Shown: positions 43,324-51,715 of the stretch, in pieces
How the letters are laid out: each line of letters opens with the position of its first letter
Numbering within the stretch: position 1 is the first letter of the stretch
DNA from: Mucilaginibacter sp. OK098
GTDB taxonomy: Bacteria; Bacteroidota; Bacteroidia; Sphingobacteriales; Sphingobacteriaceae
Direction: 5' to 3'
DNA: 64,000 nt
Assembly (NCBI RefSeq): GCF_900142915.1
Contig: NZ_FRCM01000004.1
Location: 186,001-250,000 of the forward strand
Notes under the pieces: generated by a model
Told to the model about the DNA's origin: nothing
Seen by the model: only the letters and a program-made list of their open reading frames with translations
Databases searched by the model: none
Program-made: the position numbers and the translations under genes

Positions 43324-43971
43324 GTGATGGATTTATTCACAACCATTACTTTTATTGTTTCCGAAACTTCAGACCTGTCTGAAACGGTGCCAATGACTGC
43401 ATGGCTGATCTTCACAAGGAAGAAAGAACATTATAGAATTCTGGGGGTATTTTTAGTAACGTCCGCGATATTAAAGTTAGCCTCAGTAATTACCGCTAAA
43501 ATGGGCCACAATAACATGCTGCTTTATCATTTTATAGGCATAAATGAAATTATAATCGTCTATTGTTTTTACAGTCGATTAATTTTTAAAAGAGTTTACG
43601 TATGGGGAGCATTGCTTTTGCTCGCATCGAATGTTTATTGTTTGACCCGCCTTAAACATTTATTAGATTTCAATTCGTATGCCTGGGCGCTTAATATGGG
43701 GTTTATTATGATCATGGGTATTACTTATTTGTTTCGTTTGTATAACAATGAAAATGACCGTTCTCCTTTGGAGCAAAGACCGGATTTTATTATCAATGCA
43801 GGATGGCTCATCTATGCCGCAGGCTCCCTATTTACCTATCTTCTTGGAACGGAAATACTTTCGGGCAAGGCAGAAGGTTTTTTTCACAATGCCTGGATAT
43901 TCATGTGCATATCGAATATCTTTAAAAATATATTGATCACTTACGGATTATGGCGGGCGAGGTTGGATTAA
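43324..43971 (+). CDS. Integral membrane protein, probable sensor partner of the kinase
   Basis: 215 residues with about six or seven membrane helices, evenly spaced with polar ends (ILGVFLVTSAILKLASVITA; GALLLLASNVYCLTRLKHLL; WALNMGFIMIMGITYLFRLY). The frame can start at the GTG 43324 or the next ATG. No soluble domain. The next gene, a histidine kinase, begins inside its last codons (22-base overlap). A 7TM-type sensory module feeding the kinase is an inference from layout. Confidence 0.75.
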   Translation: MMDLFTTITFIVSETSDLSETVPMTAWLIFTRKKEHYRILGVFLVTSAILKLASVITAKMGHNNMLLYHFIGINEIIIVYCFYSRLIFKRVYVWGALLLLASNVYCLTRLKHLLDFNSYAWALNMGFIMIMGITYLFRLYNNENDRSPLEQRPDFIINAGWLIYAAGSLFTYLLGTEILSGKAEGFFHNAWIFMCISNIFKNILITYGLWRARLD

Positions 43972-44741
43972 CACAAGGAAGTTATTTGATCATCGGGACG
44001 GCGGTGCTTACCCTGATGATGATGGCCATCATCGGTTTTGCATTGGCCTTTCAGCGTAAACTGGCCCGAAAAGCCGAAGAATTTCGGGAAATCGAAAAAC
44101 TAGTTCAAAAACAGGAACTGCAATCCGCGTATCTTGTAATCGAAGGACAGGAGCAGGAACGCAAACGCATTGCCGCTGAATTGCATGATAACATCGGCGG
44201 CTTATTAGCCACTCTAAAGATCTATAGTGACCTTTCACTGAATAAGGACAAGCAAGAAGATATTGACCGTCTTAACCGCAAGATCAATGAGGTTTCTATC
44301 ACGCTTGGAGAAGAAGTGCGTAAACTTTCTCATGAGCTTGACCTTCGCACACTAGCTGGCTTCGGGTTAAAAGTGGCTGTTGAACATCTAAGTGAAGCGA
44401 TCACCGCTTCCGGCAAATTAACGATTACGCCGGTTGTCGATATTCAGAGGCCTGTCCCGGAAACGTGTTCCCTACACCTATATCGCATCATTCAGGAACT
44501 GCTGACCAATACATTAAAACATAGTGCCGCCACACTTGCACGGATCGAACTCACCCAAATAGATGAGGATATAACACTTATTTATGAGGATAACGGGCAA
44601 GGCTTCGACCTGGAGACCGTAAAAAGAGGAATGGGCCTCCAAAATATACAGACCAGGACCGGGCAGGTCGGTGGCAAGTTAACCTTAGATTCTTCTCCTA
44701 ACGGAACTACCTGTATTATAGAAATCACAAACCATGGATAA
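43950..44741 (+). CDS. Sensor histidine kinase, NarX/DegS (HisKA_3) type
   Basis: 263 residues. One membrane helix at about 10-33 (SYLIIGTAVLTLMMMAIIGF). Dimerisation and phospho-acceptor motif: QEQERKRIAAELHDNIGGLL with His in ELHDN. HATPase_c domain: IIQELLTNTLKHSAAT (N box) and LIYEDNGQGFD plus GMGLQNIQTR (G boxes). It lacks an extracytoplasmic sensor domain, so input may come from the overlapping membrane protein. The response regulator gene overlaps its end by 8 bases. Confidence 0.92.
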   Translation: MAGEVGLTQGSYLIIGTAVLTLMMMAIIGFALAFQRKLARKAEEFREIEKLVQKQELQSAYLVIEGQEQERKRIAAELHDNIGGLLATLKIYSDLSLNKDKQEDIDRLNRKINEVSITLGEEVRKLSHELDLRTLAGFGLKVAVEHLSEAITASGKLTITPVVDIQRPVPETCSLHLYRIIQELLTNTLKHSAATLARIELTQIDEDITLIYEDNGQGFDLETVKRGMGLQNIQTRTGQVGGKLTLDSSPNGTTCIIEITNHG

Positions 44742-45357
44742 ACTATCGATATATATTGCCGATGACCACGCTATCGTCGTGGACGGATTGAAAGAGATAT
44801 TACGGGCACAGCCTAATTGGCAGATCATCGGAACGGCCGGCAATGGCCAGGAACTCGTTGATTTAATCTCAGTCAGAAGGTCAGATGTGGTGATATTGGA
44901 TATAAACATGCCTAAAATGAATGGCATACAGTGTACAGAATGGATTAAAAAACATTTCCCGGCCACCAAAGTAATAATTTTAACTATGTTTCCGGAAAAG
45001 ACTTATGTTGACCAATTGATCAACGCCGGAGCAGATGGCTGTCTCCTGAAAAGCCGGGGCAGTCAGGACCTGATCGATGCAATCGAAAGGGTTACTTCGG
45101 GCAGATCTTATTTTGATACCATCAAGGACTTCGCCGAAAAAGACAAATATCCCATGTTCAATCTGAGTGAAAGGGAATTGGAGATTATCCGCTTGATCAT
45201 CAACGGAAAGACAAGCGCCGATATAGCTGGACAGCTATTTATATCAGAGCATACGGTGAAGACTCACCGCAAAAATATCTTCAGGAAGATTGGTATAAAC
45301 AGCATCAGCCAGCTGGCAACATTCGCGATCAATAATAATTTGCTTTCACAAATTTGA
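44734..45357 (+). CDS. LuxR/NarL-family response regulator
   Basis: 207 residues. Receiver domain: MDKLSIYIADDHAIVVDGLK, VVILDINMPKMNGIQC with the phospho-acceptor Asp, VIILTMFPEK with the conserved Thr, and LLKSRG with the Lys. The C-terminal helix-turn-helix is FNLSERELEIIRLIINGKTS, ADIAGQLFISEHTVKTHRKN and IFRKIGINSISQL. Translation is coupled to the kinase gene (8-base overlap). Targets unknown; the divergent secreted-protein genes nearby are candidates. Confidence 0.94.
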   Translation: MDKLSIYIADDHAIVVDGLKEILRAQPNWQIIGTAGNGQELVDLISVRRSDVVILDINMPKMNGIQCTEWIKKHFPATKVIILTMFPEKTYVDQLINAGADGCLLKSRGSQDLIDAIERVTSGRSYFDTIKDFAEKDKYPMFNLSERELEIIRLIINGKTSADIAGQLFISEHTVKTHRKNIFRKIGINSISQLATFAINNNLLSQI

Positions 45358-45433
45358 TAAGATTTATGCAAATCTGATGGTGATTAACCCGTTTAGAAGT
45401 AGTAGACCATTTAATGCAGTATCAGGGAAATGT

Positions 45434-46705
45434 TTAACCAGCTTGTTTATTCTTGCTTTTTTTAGTTAACAAGGACACAACCTTAAACTGGACATCATCA
45501 ATTATACGCCAATCAGGTTTAATATATATATCTGTCGTTCTTGTGTTTTGATCAATGTGATTTAATGCGAAGCCTACATCATCCTTCGAAAACCGACATT
45601 CATTGCGGGCTATGCTACCAAACGAATGACGGGCACAATACATAGTCAATGAGGTTATACCTGTGGCCTCACCGATTTCCTTCAACCCTTTATTCAGTGC
45701 TTTATTAAAATTACTTGATTCGGCATATCTTTCCCGGAGTCGGTTGATATATTTGAACAATAGCGGAGACGCTTCCGGGATAAGATTTATACTTATAAAA
45801 GCACTATCCTTTCTTCGTTTCCTAGTTTTTGATCTATTATAATTAACCCGGTTTTTCACAATTGAGGCTTGGGAAAGGTCATAAATATCCTTAGCGTTCA
45901 TACCGCACATGTAAAATGACAGGAGAAAGGTTTCCTTTGCTAATTCCTCGCGCGAACCTGGAGTACATTTGAATTCCCGTATTAAAATAATTTGTTTAAT
46001 ACTTAATGCCCTTTTTGCTGTCATCGGAGCATCTATAATTTTATGTCTTTTAAAGGGATAATGCTTAATCCTAATCAATCCTCTGTCTTCGTCGTTAAAT
46101 CTATTCCTTGCTGCATTAAAAAGCGTTCTCAGGTCACGCATGTGATTATGAAGTCCTGAGTCCGAAAGTCCTTTGCTGACATATTCTACATCATTTCCAA
46201 ACTGATTTTTACGTTTGAACTTTCTTTCTTTCCGCAAGTACTTTTCATAGCCGGGCAACATCAATGAATTGATTCTATCAATCTCTACCTTTTGACTTCC
46301 GAAATAATCACACAGGCTATTGATAACTGTTAATATCGGATGGGCAGTTCCTTTCCTTCCTTGTTCTAACAGCTCGTTTACATATTGCCTCCCAAAGGCT
46401 ATAATATCAATTACAAAATTTTCTTCGGTTTGTGTAAGCCGGTTTGCCAATTCTTTTACTTCCAAATGGACTAGCAAGCTATCCAGCTCCAGCAACCTCA
46501 TCCGATATTTCGCGATTTCTGTAGAAATTGCAGAAAGCAAAAACTTGTCTTTTACAGTAAAGTCTTTTTTAAGTTGCTTTTCCCCTGCAAAATAATTCGT
46601 GTTAATGTAAGTTATTTTACGATTGTGAGTCAACCTGTACTTAATATTATAAGTACCGTCCTCCTTTTTGTGGTGTTTGAGAACCACTTCCTTGATTGTA
46701 GCCAT
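45434..46705 (-). CDS. Tyrosine integrase, phage-integrase SAM-like type
   Basis: 423 residues from the ATG at 46705. An Arm-type N-terminal domain (ATIKEVVLKHHKKEDGTYNI) is followed by a SAM-like core-binding domain (ENFVIDIIAFGRQYVNELLE) and the catalytic domain: NRSKTRKRRKDSAF (beta-hairpin Lys), MYCARHSFGSIA (H-x-x-R type), FALNHIDQNTRTTDIYI (His and the nucleophile Tyr). The first Arg position has Asn (CGMNAKDIYDL). It is next to and faces the 3' end of tRNA-His, so it is the integrase of the island to its left. Confidence 0.93.
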   Translation of the reverse strand: MATIKEVVLKHHKKEDGTYNIKYRLTHNRKITYINTNYFAGEKQLKKDFTVKDKFLLSAISTEIAKYRMRLLELDSLLVHLEVKELANRLTQTEENFVIDIIAFGRQYVNELLEQGRKGTAHPILTVINSLCDYFGSQKVEIDRINSLMLPGYEKYLRKERKFKRKNQFGNDVEYVSKGLSDSGLHNHMRDLRTLFNAARNRFNDEDRGLIRIKHYPFKRHKIIDAPMTAKRALSIKQIILIREFKCTPGSREELAKETFLLSFYMCGMNAKDIYDLSQASIVKNRVNYNRSKTRKRRKDSAFISINLIPEASPLLFKYINRLRERYAESSNFNKALNKGLKEIGEATGITSLTMYCARHSFGSIARNECRFSKDDVGFALNHIDQNTRTTDIYIKPDWRIIDDVQFKVVSLLTKKSKNKQAG

Positions 46706-46834
46706 ACTGACGAATTCCATTGTAAAACATTTGTAAAACATTTTCGTCAAGTTGGGCAGTTTTTCGAGTTTAACACAACGCATCAGCTTTCAACTGACGA
46801 ATTTCATTTTTATCGAAAATCTGCCCTGAGGGCA

Positions 46835-46867
46835 TAAAAAAAGCCCTTTTACAGGTGTAAAAGGACT
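46835..46867 (-). terminator. Intrinsic terminator of tRNA-His
   Basis: Minus-strand stem AGTCCTTTTAC / GTAAAAGGGCT (plus strand 46842-46867, one G-U pair, 4-base loop) followed by a run of seven T (plus-strand A-run 46835-46841). It follows the tRNA-His gene by about 11 bases and belongs either to the tRNA or to the junction sequence. Confidence 0.8.
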
Positions 46868-46878
46868 TTTATAAAGGG

Positions 46879-46953
46879 GGTAAATGATGGGGCTCGAACC
46901 CACGACCCTCGGTACCACAAACCGATGCTCTAACCAACTGAGCTACATCTACC
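46879..46953 (-). tRNA. tRNA-His (anticodon GTG)
   Basis: The minus strand reads GGTAGATG as 5' acceptor strand, pairing with CATTTACC at the 3' end (8 base pairs including the extra G-1:C73 pair that marks tRNA-His). The D arm has AGCTCAGTTGGTTAGAGC, the anticodon loop TTGTGGT carries GTG, and the T arm has GGTTCGAGCC. No CCA is encoded. Its 3' end faces the integrase, so it is the likely attachment site of the island. Confidence 0.95.
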
Positions 46954-46997
46954 GTTTTGGAGAGTGCAAAAATAGGAATCTTAAGCTAATTTGCAAA

Positions 46998-47160
46998 GTC
47001 TTTTTTGTTTTAAGTTGTAAAGGTTGTAGTTGTTGCAGTAAGTTGTAAAGGTTGTAGTTGTTGCAGTAGTCTAAAAGGATCTAAAAAGCATTGATTTTCC
47101 AATACTTACAACACTAGAACGCTTACAACCTCTCCATAACCTTTCACAGCCTTTAAAAAC
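46998..47160. repeat. Perfect 28-base tandem repeat and complementary word cluster
   Basis: TAAGTTGTAAAGGTTGTAGT plus TGTTGCAG occurs twice in tandem (47011-47038 and 47039-47066). The right part of the gap holds reverse-complement words (CTTACAACACT, GCTTACAACC), so the RNA could fold into a loose large hairpin. Related words fill 60898-61160. Confidence 0.75.
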
Positions 47161-47201
47161 TAATATTACAATCAGTTTACCCAAATAGCTGCAAACAAGG
47201 G

Positions 47202-47209
47202 TAGCTTTG
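47202..47209 (+). promoter_or_regulatory. TAnnTTTG-type -7 box of the copper ATPase gene
   Basis: TAGCTTTG matches the Bacteroidota -7 consensus and lies only 4 bases before the ATG at 47214. This suggests a leaderless or nearly leaderless transcript. Confidence 0.5.
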
Positions 47210-47213
47210 TATT

Positions 47214-49307
47214 ATGGCAGAACAATTGATTGAACTTAATGTAACCGGGATGCATTGTAACAATTGCGCCTTGTCCATCCATAAGCTTTTGGAGAAAAAG
47301 GGATTAAGCAACATCCTTGTTGATTTTGCCAGCGAAGAGGTAAAGTTTTCCAATAACGACACTACAAGCCTTCCCGGCATTATCAAAGATATTGAAGGCC
47401 TGGGTTTTAAAGTGGTGGATGATCCTGCAACACAGATCACCCCTTTTTATGAAAAGGTGGAGAATAAATTCATCTTCTGTGCCATACTTACAGCTCCCCT
47501 GCTGCTGCATATGGTTTTGCCCTGGCACTTTTTGCATAACCCAATAGTGCAATTATTACTCTGCCTGCCTGTTTTTTTGGTGGGATGCCTGCATTTTGGC
47601 AAAAGCGCCATTAACTCCATCAGAGGCGGCGTGCCCAATATGGATGTGCTGATATTTGTGGGATCAACCGCTGCTTTCATTTACAGTTTGGTGGGGACCC
47701 TTCAAAACATGGGCGAACAGTACCAGTTTTACGAAACCTGCGCTACCATTATTACATTGGTATTGCTGGGTAATGTGTTTGAAAAACGATCGGTTACCCA
47801 AACAACATCAGCAGTAAAAGATCTTATAAAAATTCAGCAGGTAAACGCAAACCGGGTTATAAACGGCGAAGTAGAAATTATCAGCGCAAAAGATGTTCGC
47901 CCGGGTGATACGCTGATAGTGAACCAGGGTGATAAGATCCCTGTTGATGGCGAAGTACTTTCAGGCAGTGCCTCTGTTGATGAAGCTATGCTTACAGGCG
48001 AGAGCCTGCCGGTTGAAAAAGAAAAATATGCTACCGTTATTGGCGGCACCATTATACAGCACGGCAATATAACCATGCTGGCTACCAAGGTTGGCTCAAA
48101 CACAGTGTTGGCCCAGATCATCGAGCTGATGAAAAAAGCTCAGGCAGCCAAACCGCCAGTGCAAAAATTGGGTGATAAAGTAGCTTCCATATTTGTTCCG
48201 GCTGTTATTTTAATTTCCGTTATAACCTTTGTGCTTACTTATTTTGCCGGGCATACCAGCATTCAAGCTGCCCTAATGCATGCTATTGCTGTTTTGGTGA
48301 TCTCGTGCCCCTGCGCAATGGGACTGGCTACGCCTACCGCCGTTATGGTGGGGCTGGGTCGTGCTGCAAAAAACGGCATCCTGATAAAGGGTGGCGATAC
48401 TATTGAGGCCGTTGCCCATACCAAATATGTTGTATTTGATAAAACCGGGACATTAACCACCGGTAAGTTCCGCATAAATGAAATAAAAGCGGAAGGCGAT
48501 GCAAGTGTAGAGCAGATAAGGGGCGTCATTATGGCTATTGAAGAACGGTCAAGCCATCCTATCGCAAAATCGTTAGTGAATGAGCTAAAAACTTTACCGC
48601 AAGTCAAAGTCATATTAAAAGCTGCGAAGGAAGAAAAAGGGTTGGGCATGCGGGCCGAGGATGTGGAAGGCAATCATTACTTCCTGGGCTCAGGCAAAGC
48701 TGCTGATGAAAGTGGTTTTAATATTTCGCTCTACAAAAATCAAAAGCTGCTTGCTCAAATAGCAATTGATGATGAAATTAAACCTGACGCGGCAATGCTT
48801 ATCGCACAGCTAAAAAAAATGAACATCATCCCGGTATTGTTAAGTGGTGATAAAAATAACCGGTGTTTGAAAGTCGCAAAACTGATAGGTATTGACGATG
48901 TGCATTCAGAAAAGCTTCCGGAAGAAAAGCTGACTGTTATTGACATTTACAAACAAAAGGGCAAAACCGTTATGATAGGCGACGGCATTAATGATGCCCC
49001 CGCCCTAACCAAGGCTGATGTAGGGGTATCTATGAACGATGCCAGCCAAGTAGCCATCCAATCCGCCCGGGTTATATTGTTGAATACCGACCTGCATTCA
49101 GTTGTTAAATTCCTGCAGATCAGCAAGCACACGTTGCTTACTATAAAACAAAATCTTTTCTGGGCATTTGCCTATAACATTATTGCCATCCCTGTTGCTG
49201 CATTAGGTTTCCTAAACCCGATGCTTGGCGCATTCACTATGGCTTTCAGTGATGTGGTGGTTATTGGGAATTCATTGAGGCTGAAGAGGAAAAAAGTTGA
49301 TAGCTAA
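47214..49307 (+). CDS. copA: Copper-translocating P1B-type ATPase
   Basis: 697 residues. One N-terminal HMA domain with GMHCNNCALSIHKLLEKKG (CxxC metal site). About eight membrane helices with the P1B-1 signature CPCAMGLATP for Cu(I), actuator motif LTGESLPVEK, phosphorylation motif DKTGTLTTG and hinge GDGINDAPALTKAD; SSHPIAKSL holds the nucleotide-domain HP. It exports Cu(I) using ATP. No neighbouring copper chaperone or regulator is seen. The gene starts about 260 bases past the tRNA on the core side of the island border. Confidence 0.95.
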   Translation: MAEQLIELNVTGMHCNNCALSIHKLLEKKGLSNILVDFASEEVKFSNNDTTSLPGIIKDIEGLGFKVVDDPATQITPFYEKVENKFIFCAILTAPLLLHMVLPWHFLHNPIVQLLLCLPVFLVGCLHFGKSAINSIRGGVPNMDVLIFVGSTAAFIYSLVGTLQNMGEQYQFYETCATIITLVLLGNVFEKRSVTQTTSAVKDLIKIQQVNANRVINGEVEIISAKDVRPGDTLIVNQGDKIPVDGEVLSGSASVDEAMLTGESLPVEKEKYATVIGGTIIQHGNITMLATKVGSNTVLAQIIELMKKAQAAKPPVQKLGDKVASIFVPAVILISVITFVLTYFAGHTSIQAALMHAIAVLVISCPCAMGLATPTAVMVGLGRAAKNGILIKGGDTIEAVAHTKYVVFDKTGTLTTGKFRINEIKAEGDASVEQIRGVIMAIEERSSHPIAKSLVNELKTLPQVKVILKAAKEEKGLGMRAEDVEGNHYFLGSGKAADESGFNISLYKNQKLLAQIAIDDEIKPDAAMLIAQLKKMNIIPVLLSGDKNNRCLKVAKLIGIDDVHSEKLPEEKLTVIDIYKQKGKTVMIGDGINDAPALTKADVGVSMNDASQVAIQSARVILLNTDLHSVVKFLQISKHTLLTIKQNLFWAFAYNIIAIPVAALGFLNPMLGAFTMAFSDVVVIGNSLRLKRKKVDS

Positions 49308-49431
49308 TGGTTCATAGTTCATTGCCAAAAGTTCATGGACCGACCTGATTTATTTTCTATTTTTGGCGTAATGATTAGTTGCTGTTAATGGCTATTTTGG
49401 CTATGAACCTTCAACTATGAACCATGAACTA
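49308..49431. repeat. Inverted GTTCATAG/CTATGAAC word repeats
   Basis: Left words ATGGTTCATAGTTCAT and GTTCATGG are mirrored on the right by CTATGAACC, CTATGAACCATGAAC. The A+T-rich centre contains a -7-like TATTTTTG (49358-49365). The element may help end the copA transcript; the gene rnhA begins right after it. Confidence 0.6.
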
Positions 49432-49435
49432 ACAA

Positions 49436-49906
49436 ATGATCGAAATATTTACAGACGGAGCATCAAGCGGAAACCCGGGACCTGGTGGTTATGGGGTAAT
49501 TTTGCGTTCGGGCAAACATTATAAGGAACTTTCCGAAGGTTTCCGAAAAACCACCAATAACCGCATGGAGCTGATGGCTGTTATTAAAGGCCTCGAAGCT
49601 TTAAAAACCCCTAACCAGGATGTTACCATCTTCTCCGACTCCAAATATGTGATTGACTCCATCGAAAAAAAGTGGGTAAATGGCTGGCTGTTAAAAGGCT
49701 TTGCCGGTAAAAAGAATAAAGACCTTTGGCTGCGCTATCTTGATGTAAGCAAGCTGCATAAAATAAAATTCGTATGGGTACGCGGGCATAACGGTCATCC
49801 TGAAAATGAGCGTTGCGATGTTTTGGCTGTGGCAGCAGGAAAACAGAAAAATCTGCTGGTTGATTCTGTTTTTGAAATGGAAAATGCGAAGGCTAGTTTG
49901 TTGTGA
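49436..49906 (+). CDS. rnhA: Ribonuclease HI
   Basis: 156 residues, full length. IEIFTDGASSGNPGPGGYGV has the first catalytic Asp, TTNNRMELMAVIKGLEAL the Glu, IFSDSKYVIDSI the second Asp, KFVWVRGHNGHPENERCDVL the His loop and the last Asp. It removes RNA from RNA-DNA hybrids. It stands alone on the plus strand, convergent with the metallophosphatase gene. Confidence 0.96.
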   Translation: MIEIFTDGASSGNPGPGGYGVILRSGKHYKELSEGFRKTTNNRMELMAVIKGLEALKTPNQDVTIFSDSKYVIDSIEKKWVNGWLLKGFAGKKNKDLWLRYLDVSKLHKIKFVWVRGHNGHPENERCDVLAVAAGKQKNLLVDSVFEMENAKASLL

Positions 49907-49969
49907 TTTTTTTTGATTTCACCGATTTTGGTTTGATTTCACCGATTAAAAAGTTATTGGGTACAAACA

Positions 49970-50464
49970 CTACTTCCCTACCAATTCAATGATCTGCAGG
50001 TCCTGGATCTTATCCTCGTTAATTGAAAACCTCATTAATGTACGGACCTTTTGCCAGCCTTGTTTACCTGCGGCGCCGGGATTTAGGTGCAGGCAGCTGA
50101 TCTTTTTATCGTAAATAACTTTTAAAATGTGCGAATGACCGCAGATAAATAGTTGCGGCGGATTGGTATAAATTTCAGGCTTTACCTGAGCGCTGTATCT
50201 ATCCGGGTAGCCCCCAATATGTGTTATCCAAACATCTACGTTTTCGCATTTAAATCTTAGGTTTTCGGGATAGGTTATCCGTATATCAGCGCCATCAATA
50301 TTGCCGTAAACGCCCTTGAATGGTTTAAAAGCGGCAAGCTGATCCGCTACTTCAATATTGCCAAAATCTCCGGCATGCCAGATCTCGTCACAGTTTTCAA
50401 AGTGTTTAAAAACTGCATCGTCGAGGTAGCTGTGAGTGTCGGAAATGAGGCCTATTTTAGTCAT
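49970..50464 (-). CDS. YfcE-family metallophosphoesterase
   Basis: 164 residues. KIGLISDTHSYLDDAV supplies the D-x-H metal motif, EIWHAGDFGNIEV the GD, YGNIDGADI the GN(H/D), ITHIGGY and FICGHSHILKV the remaining histidines. Small MJ0936/YfcE-type phosphodiesterases have broad in vitro activity. It is followed on the same strand upstream by the methyltransferase gene (16 bases apart). Confidence 0.93.
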   Translation of the reverse strand: MTKIGLISDTHSYLDDAVFKHFENCDEIWHAGDFGNIEVADQLAAFKPFKGVYGNIDGADIRITYPENLRFKCENVDVWITHIGGYPDRYSAQVKPEIYTNPPQLFICGHSHILKVIYDKKISCLHLNPGAAGKQGWQKVRTLMRFSINEDKIQDLQIIELVGK

Positions 50465-50480
50465 TTATTAATCAAAAAAA

Positions 50481-51194
50481 TTAAAAGTTCAAGAAATACG
50501 GTTGTAATAAAGTTTTATACTCATCAGAATAAATGCCCTCTGCTTCATAAATGGTAAAGTTAGCTGTTTGCGGCAAAACGTCTTTGAATCCAAAACATAC
50601 AATTGCGCGATGCGGTTCTGAATTTTCAAATGAGCGGATAACAATTGTTTTTTGTGGATACAGGTCATTTTGCATCGCCAAATCCTTAATCAGTGTTGCA
50701 GTTTGAACAGGCAGGATCAGCCAACATAAGCCTTTGAGCGACAAATGCTCCGCTATATTTTTTATTAACCCTTCAAAAAAATCCGCATCCGTATGTTTTG
50801 CCAGCGTTTTTTTTGCCTTTGGCGATTCAAGCGAATTTATATAAAACGGCGGATTGGATATGATGAGGTCATATTTATAATCAGGGTGCTCGTCAAAAAA
50901 AGTCTCAATGCCATTGGGGAAGATATGTAGTCGTTCGCTAAAAGCGGAACTCTTAAAATTTTTTGCAGCGGTTTCGGCTGCTGATATATCAATTTCAACA
51001 GCATCAATTTCTGCATTGACAAATCTTTGCGCAAGCATTAAGGCAATAACACCGGTACCAGTGCCAACATCCAATATCCTTCCGGGATTATCTTCTGCAG
51101 CAATTGCCCCAAGCAACACGCCATCGGTATTGATCTTCATGGCGCAACCCGATTGGTCAACACTGAATTGTTTAAATTGAAAAATGCCGCTCAT
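50481..51194 (-). CDS. trmN6: tRNA1(Val) (adenine(37)-N6)-methyltransferase-like protein
   Basis: 237 residues, class I SAM methyltransferase. FQFKQFSVDQSGCAMKINTD is the usual N-terminus with the tRNA-contact motif, ILDVGTGTGVIALMLAQR the SAM loop, DLIISNPPFYINSL the NPPF catalytic motif for N6-adenine. It methylates A37 of tRNA1-Val in relatives. Three bases separate it from the VOC gene upstream, so they may be cotranscribed. Confidence 0.93.
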   Translation of the reverse strand: MSGIFQFKQFSVDQSGCAMKINTDGVLLGAIAAEDNPGRILDVGTGTGVIALMLAQRFVNAEIDAVEIDISAAETAAKNFKSSAFSERLHIFPNGIETFFDEHPDYKYDLIISNPPFYINSLESPKAKKTLAKHTDADFFEGLIKNIAEHLSLKGLCWLILPVQTATLIKDLAMQNDLYPQKTIVIRSFENSEPHRAIVCFGFKDVLPQTANFTIYEAEGIYSDEYKTLLQPYFLNF

Positions 51195-51197
51195 TGC

Positions 51198-51587
51198 TTA
51201 TTTCTCGTAAAGCTCAACAGGCAACCCATCCGGATCAGCAAAAAAGGTAAAGCGTTTGCCTGTAAACTCATCTATCCTTATTGGTTCAATAATAATATCA
51301 AAGCTTTTAATACGAGCTATTGCCTCTTCAATGTCATCCACCTCAAATGCTAAATGACGCAAACCCACAGCCTCTGGCCGGGATGGCCTTGCAGGTGGAT
51401 CTGGAAATGAAAAAAGCTCGACCTGGTATAGGTTTCCCACTTCCAGATCAAGCTTGTATGATTGTCTTTCTTCGCGATAAACTTCGCGAACTATTTTTAA
51501 ACCAAGTACAACACTATAAAAATGTTTAGATCTTTCATAATCTGAACAGATAATAGCGATATGGTGTACCCGGTTTAGCTTAAGCAT
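51198..51587 (-). CDS. VOC-family protein (glyoxalase-like)
   Basis: 129 residues. Two beta-alpha-beta-beta-beta repeats: RVHHIAIICSDYERSKHFYS with VVLGLKIVREVYREER, then LRHLAFEVDDIEEAIARI and FTFFADPDGLPVELYEK. Metal-site residues His, Glu, His and Glu are in place. Resembles the SMU1112c/YaeR group (unknown substrate) rather than glyoxalase I itself. Confidence 0.9.
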   Translation of the reverse strand: MLKLNRVHHIAIICSDYERSKHFYSVVLGLKIVREVYREERQSYKLDLEVGNLYQVELFSFPDPPARPSRPEAVGLRHLAFEVDDIEEAIARIKSFDIIIEPIRIDEFTGKRFTFFADPDGLPVELYEK

Positions 51588-51632
51588 GCTGCGCCTAATA
51601 TTTAATATAACACATTACAAACCTATCAGCGG

Positions 51633-51654
51633 GAGACGCGAAGCATCGCGTCTC
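51633..51654. repeat. Perfect REP-like palindrome
   Basis: GAGACGCGA / TCGCGTCTC with a 4-base AGCA loop, just downstream of purL, between it and the VOC gene. It is G+C-rich in an A+T-rich gap. Palindromes of this sequence type (GAGACGCG...CGCGTCTC) recur in several bacterial genomes. Whether it is multicopy here cannot be seen, as it occurs once in the window. Confidence 0.6.
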
Positions 51655-51715
51655 TACGAAATTCCATTTTTGTTTTTTTGACTCCAGACTTTCGACTAAA
51701 GACTTTAGACTCCTC

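Noticed and set aside
47011..47066. CRISPR array
   Set aside because: Only two directly adjacent 28-base units without spacers and no cas genes; it is a simple tandem repeat.
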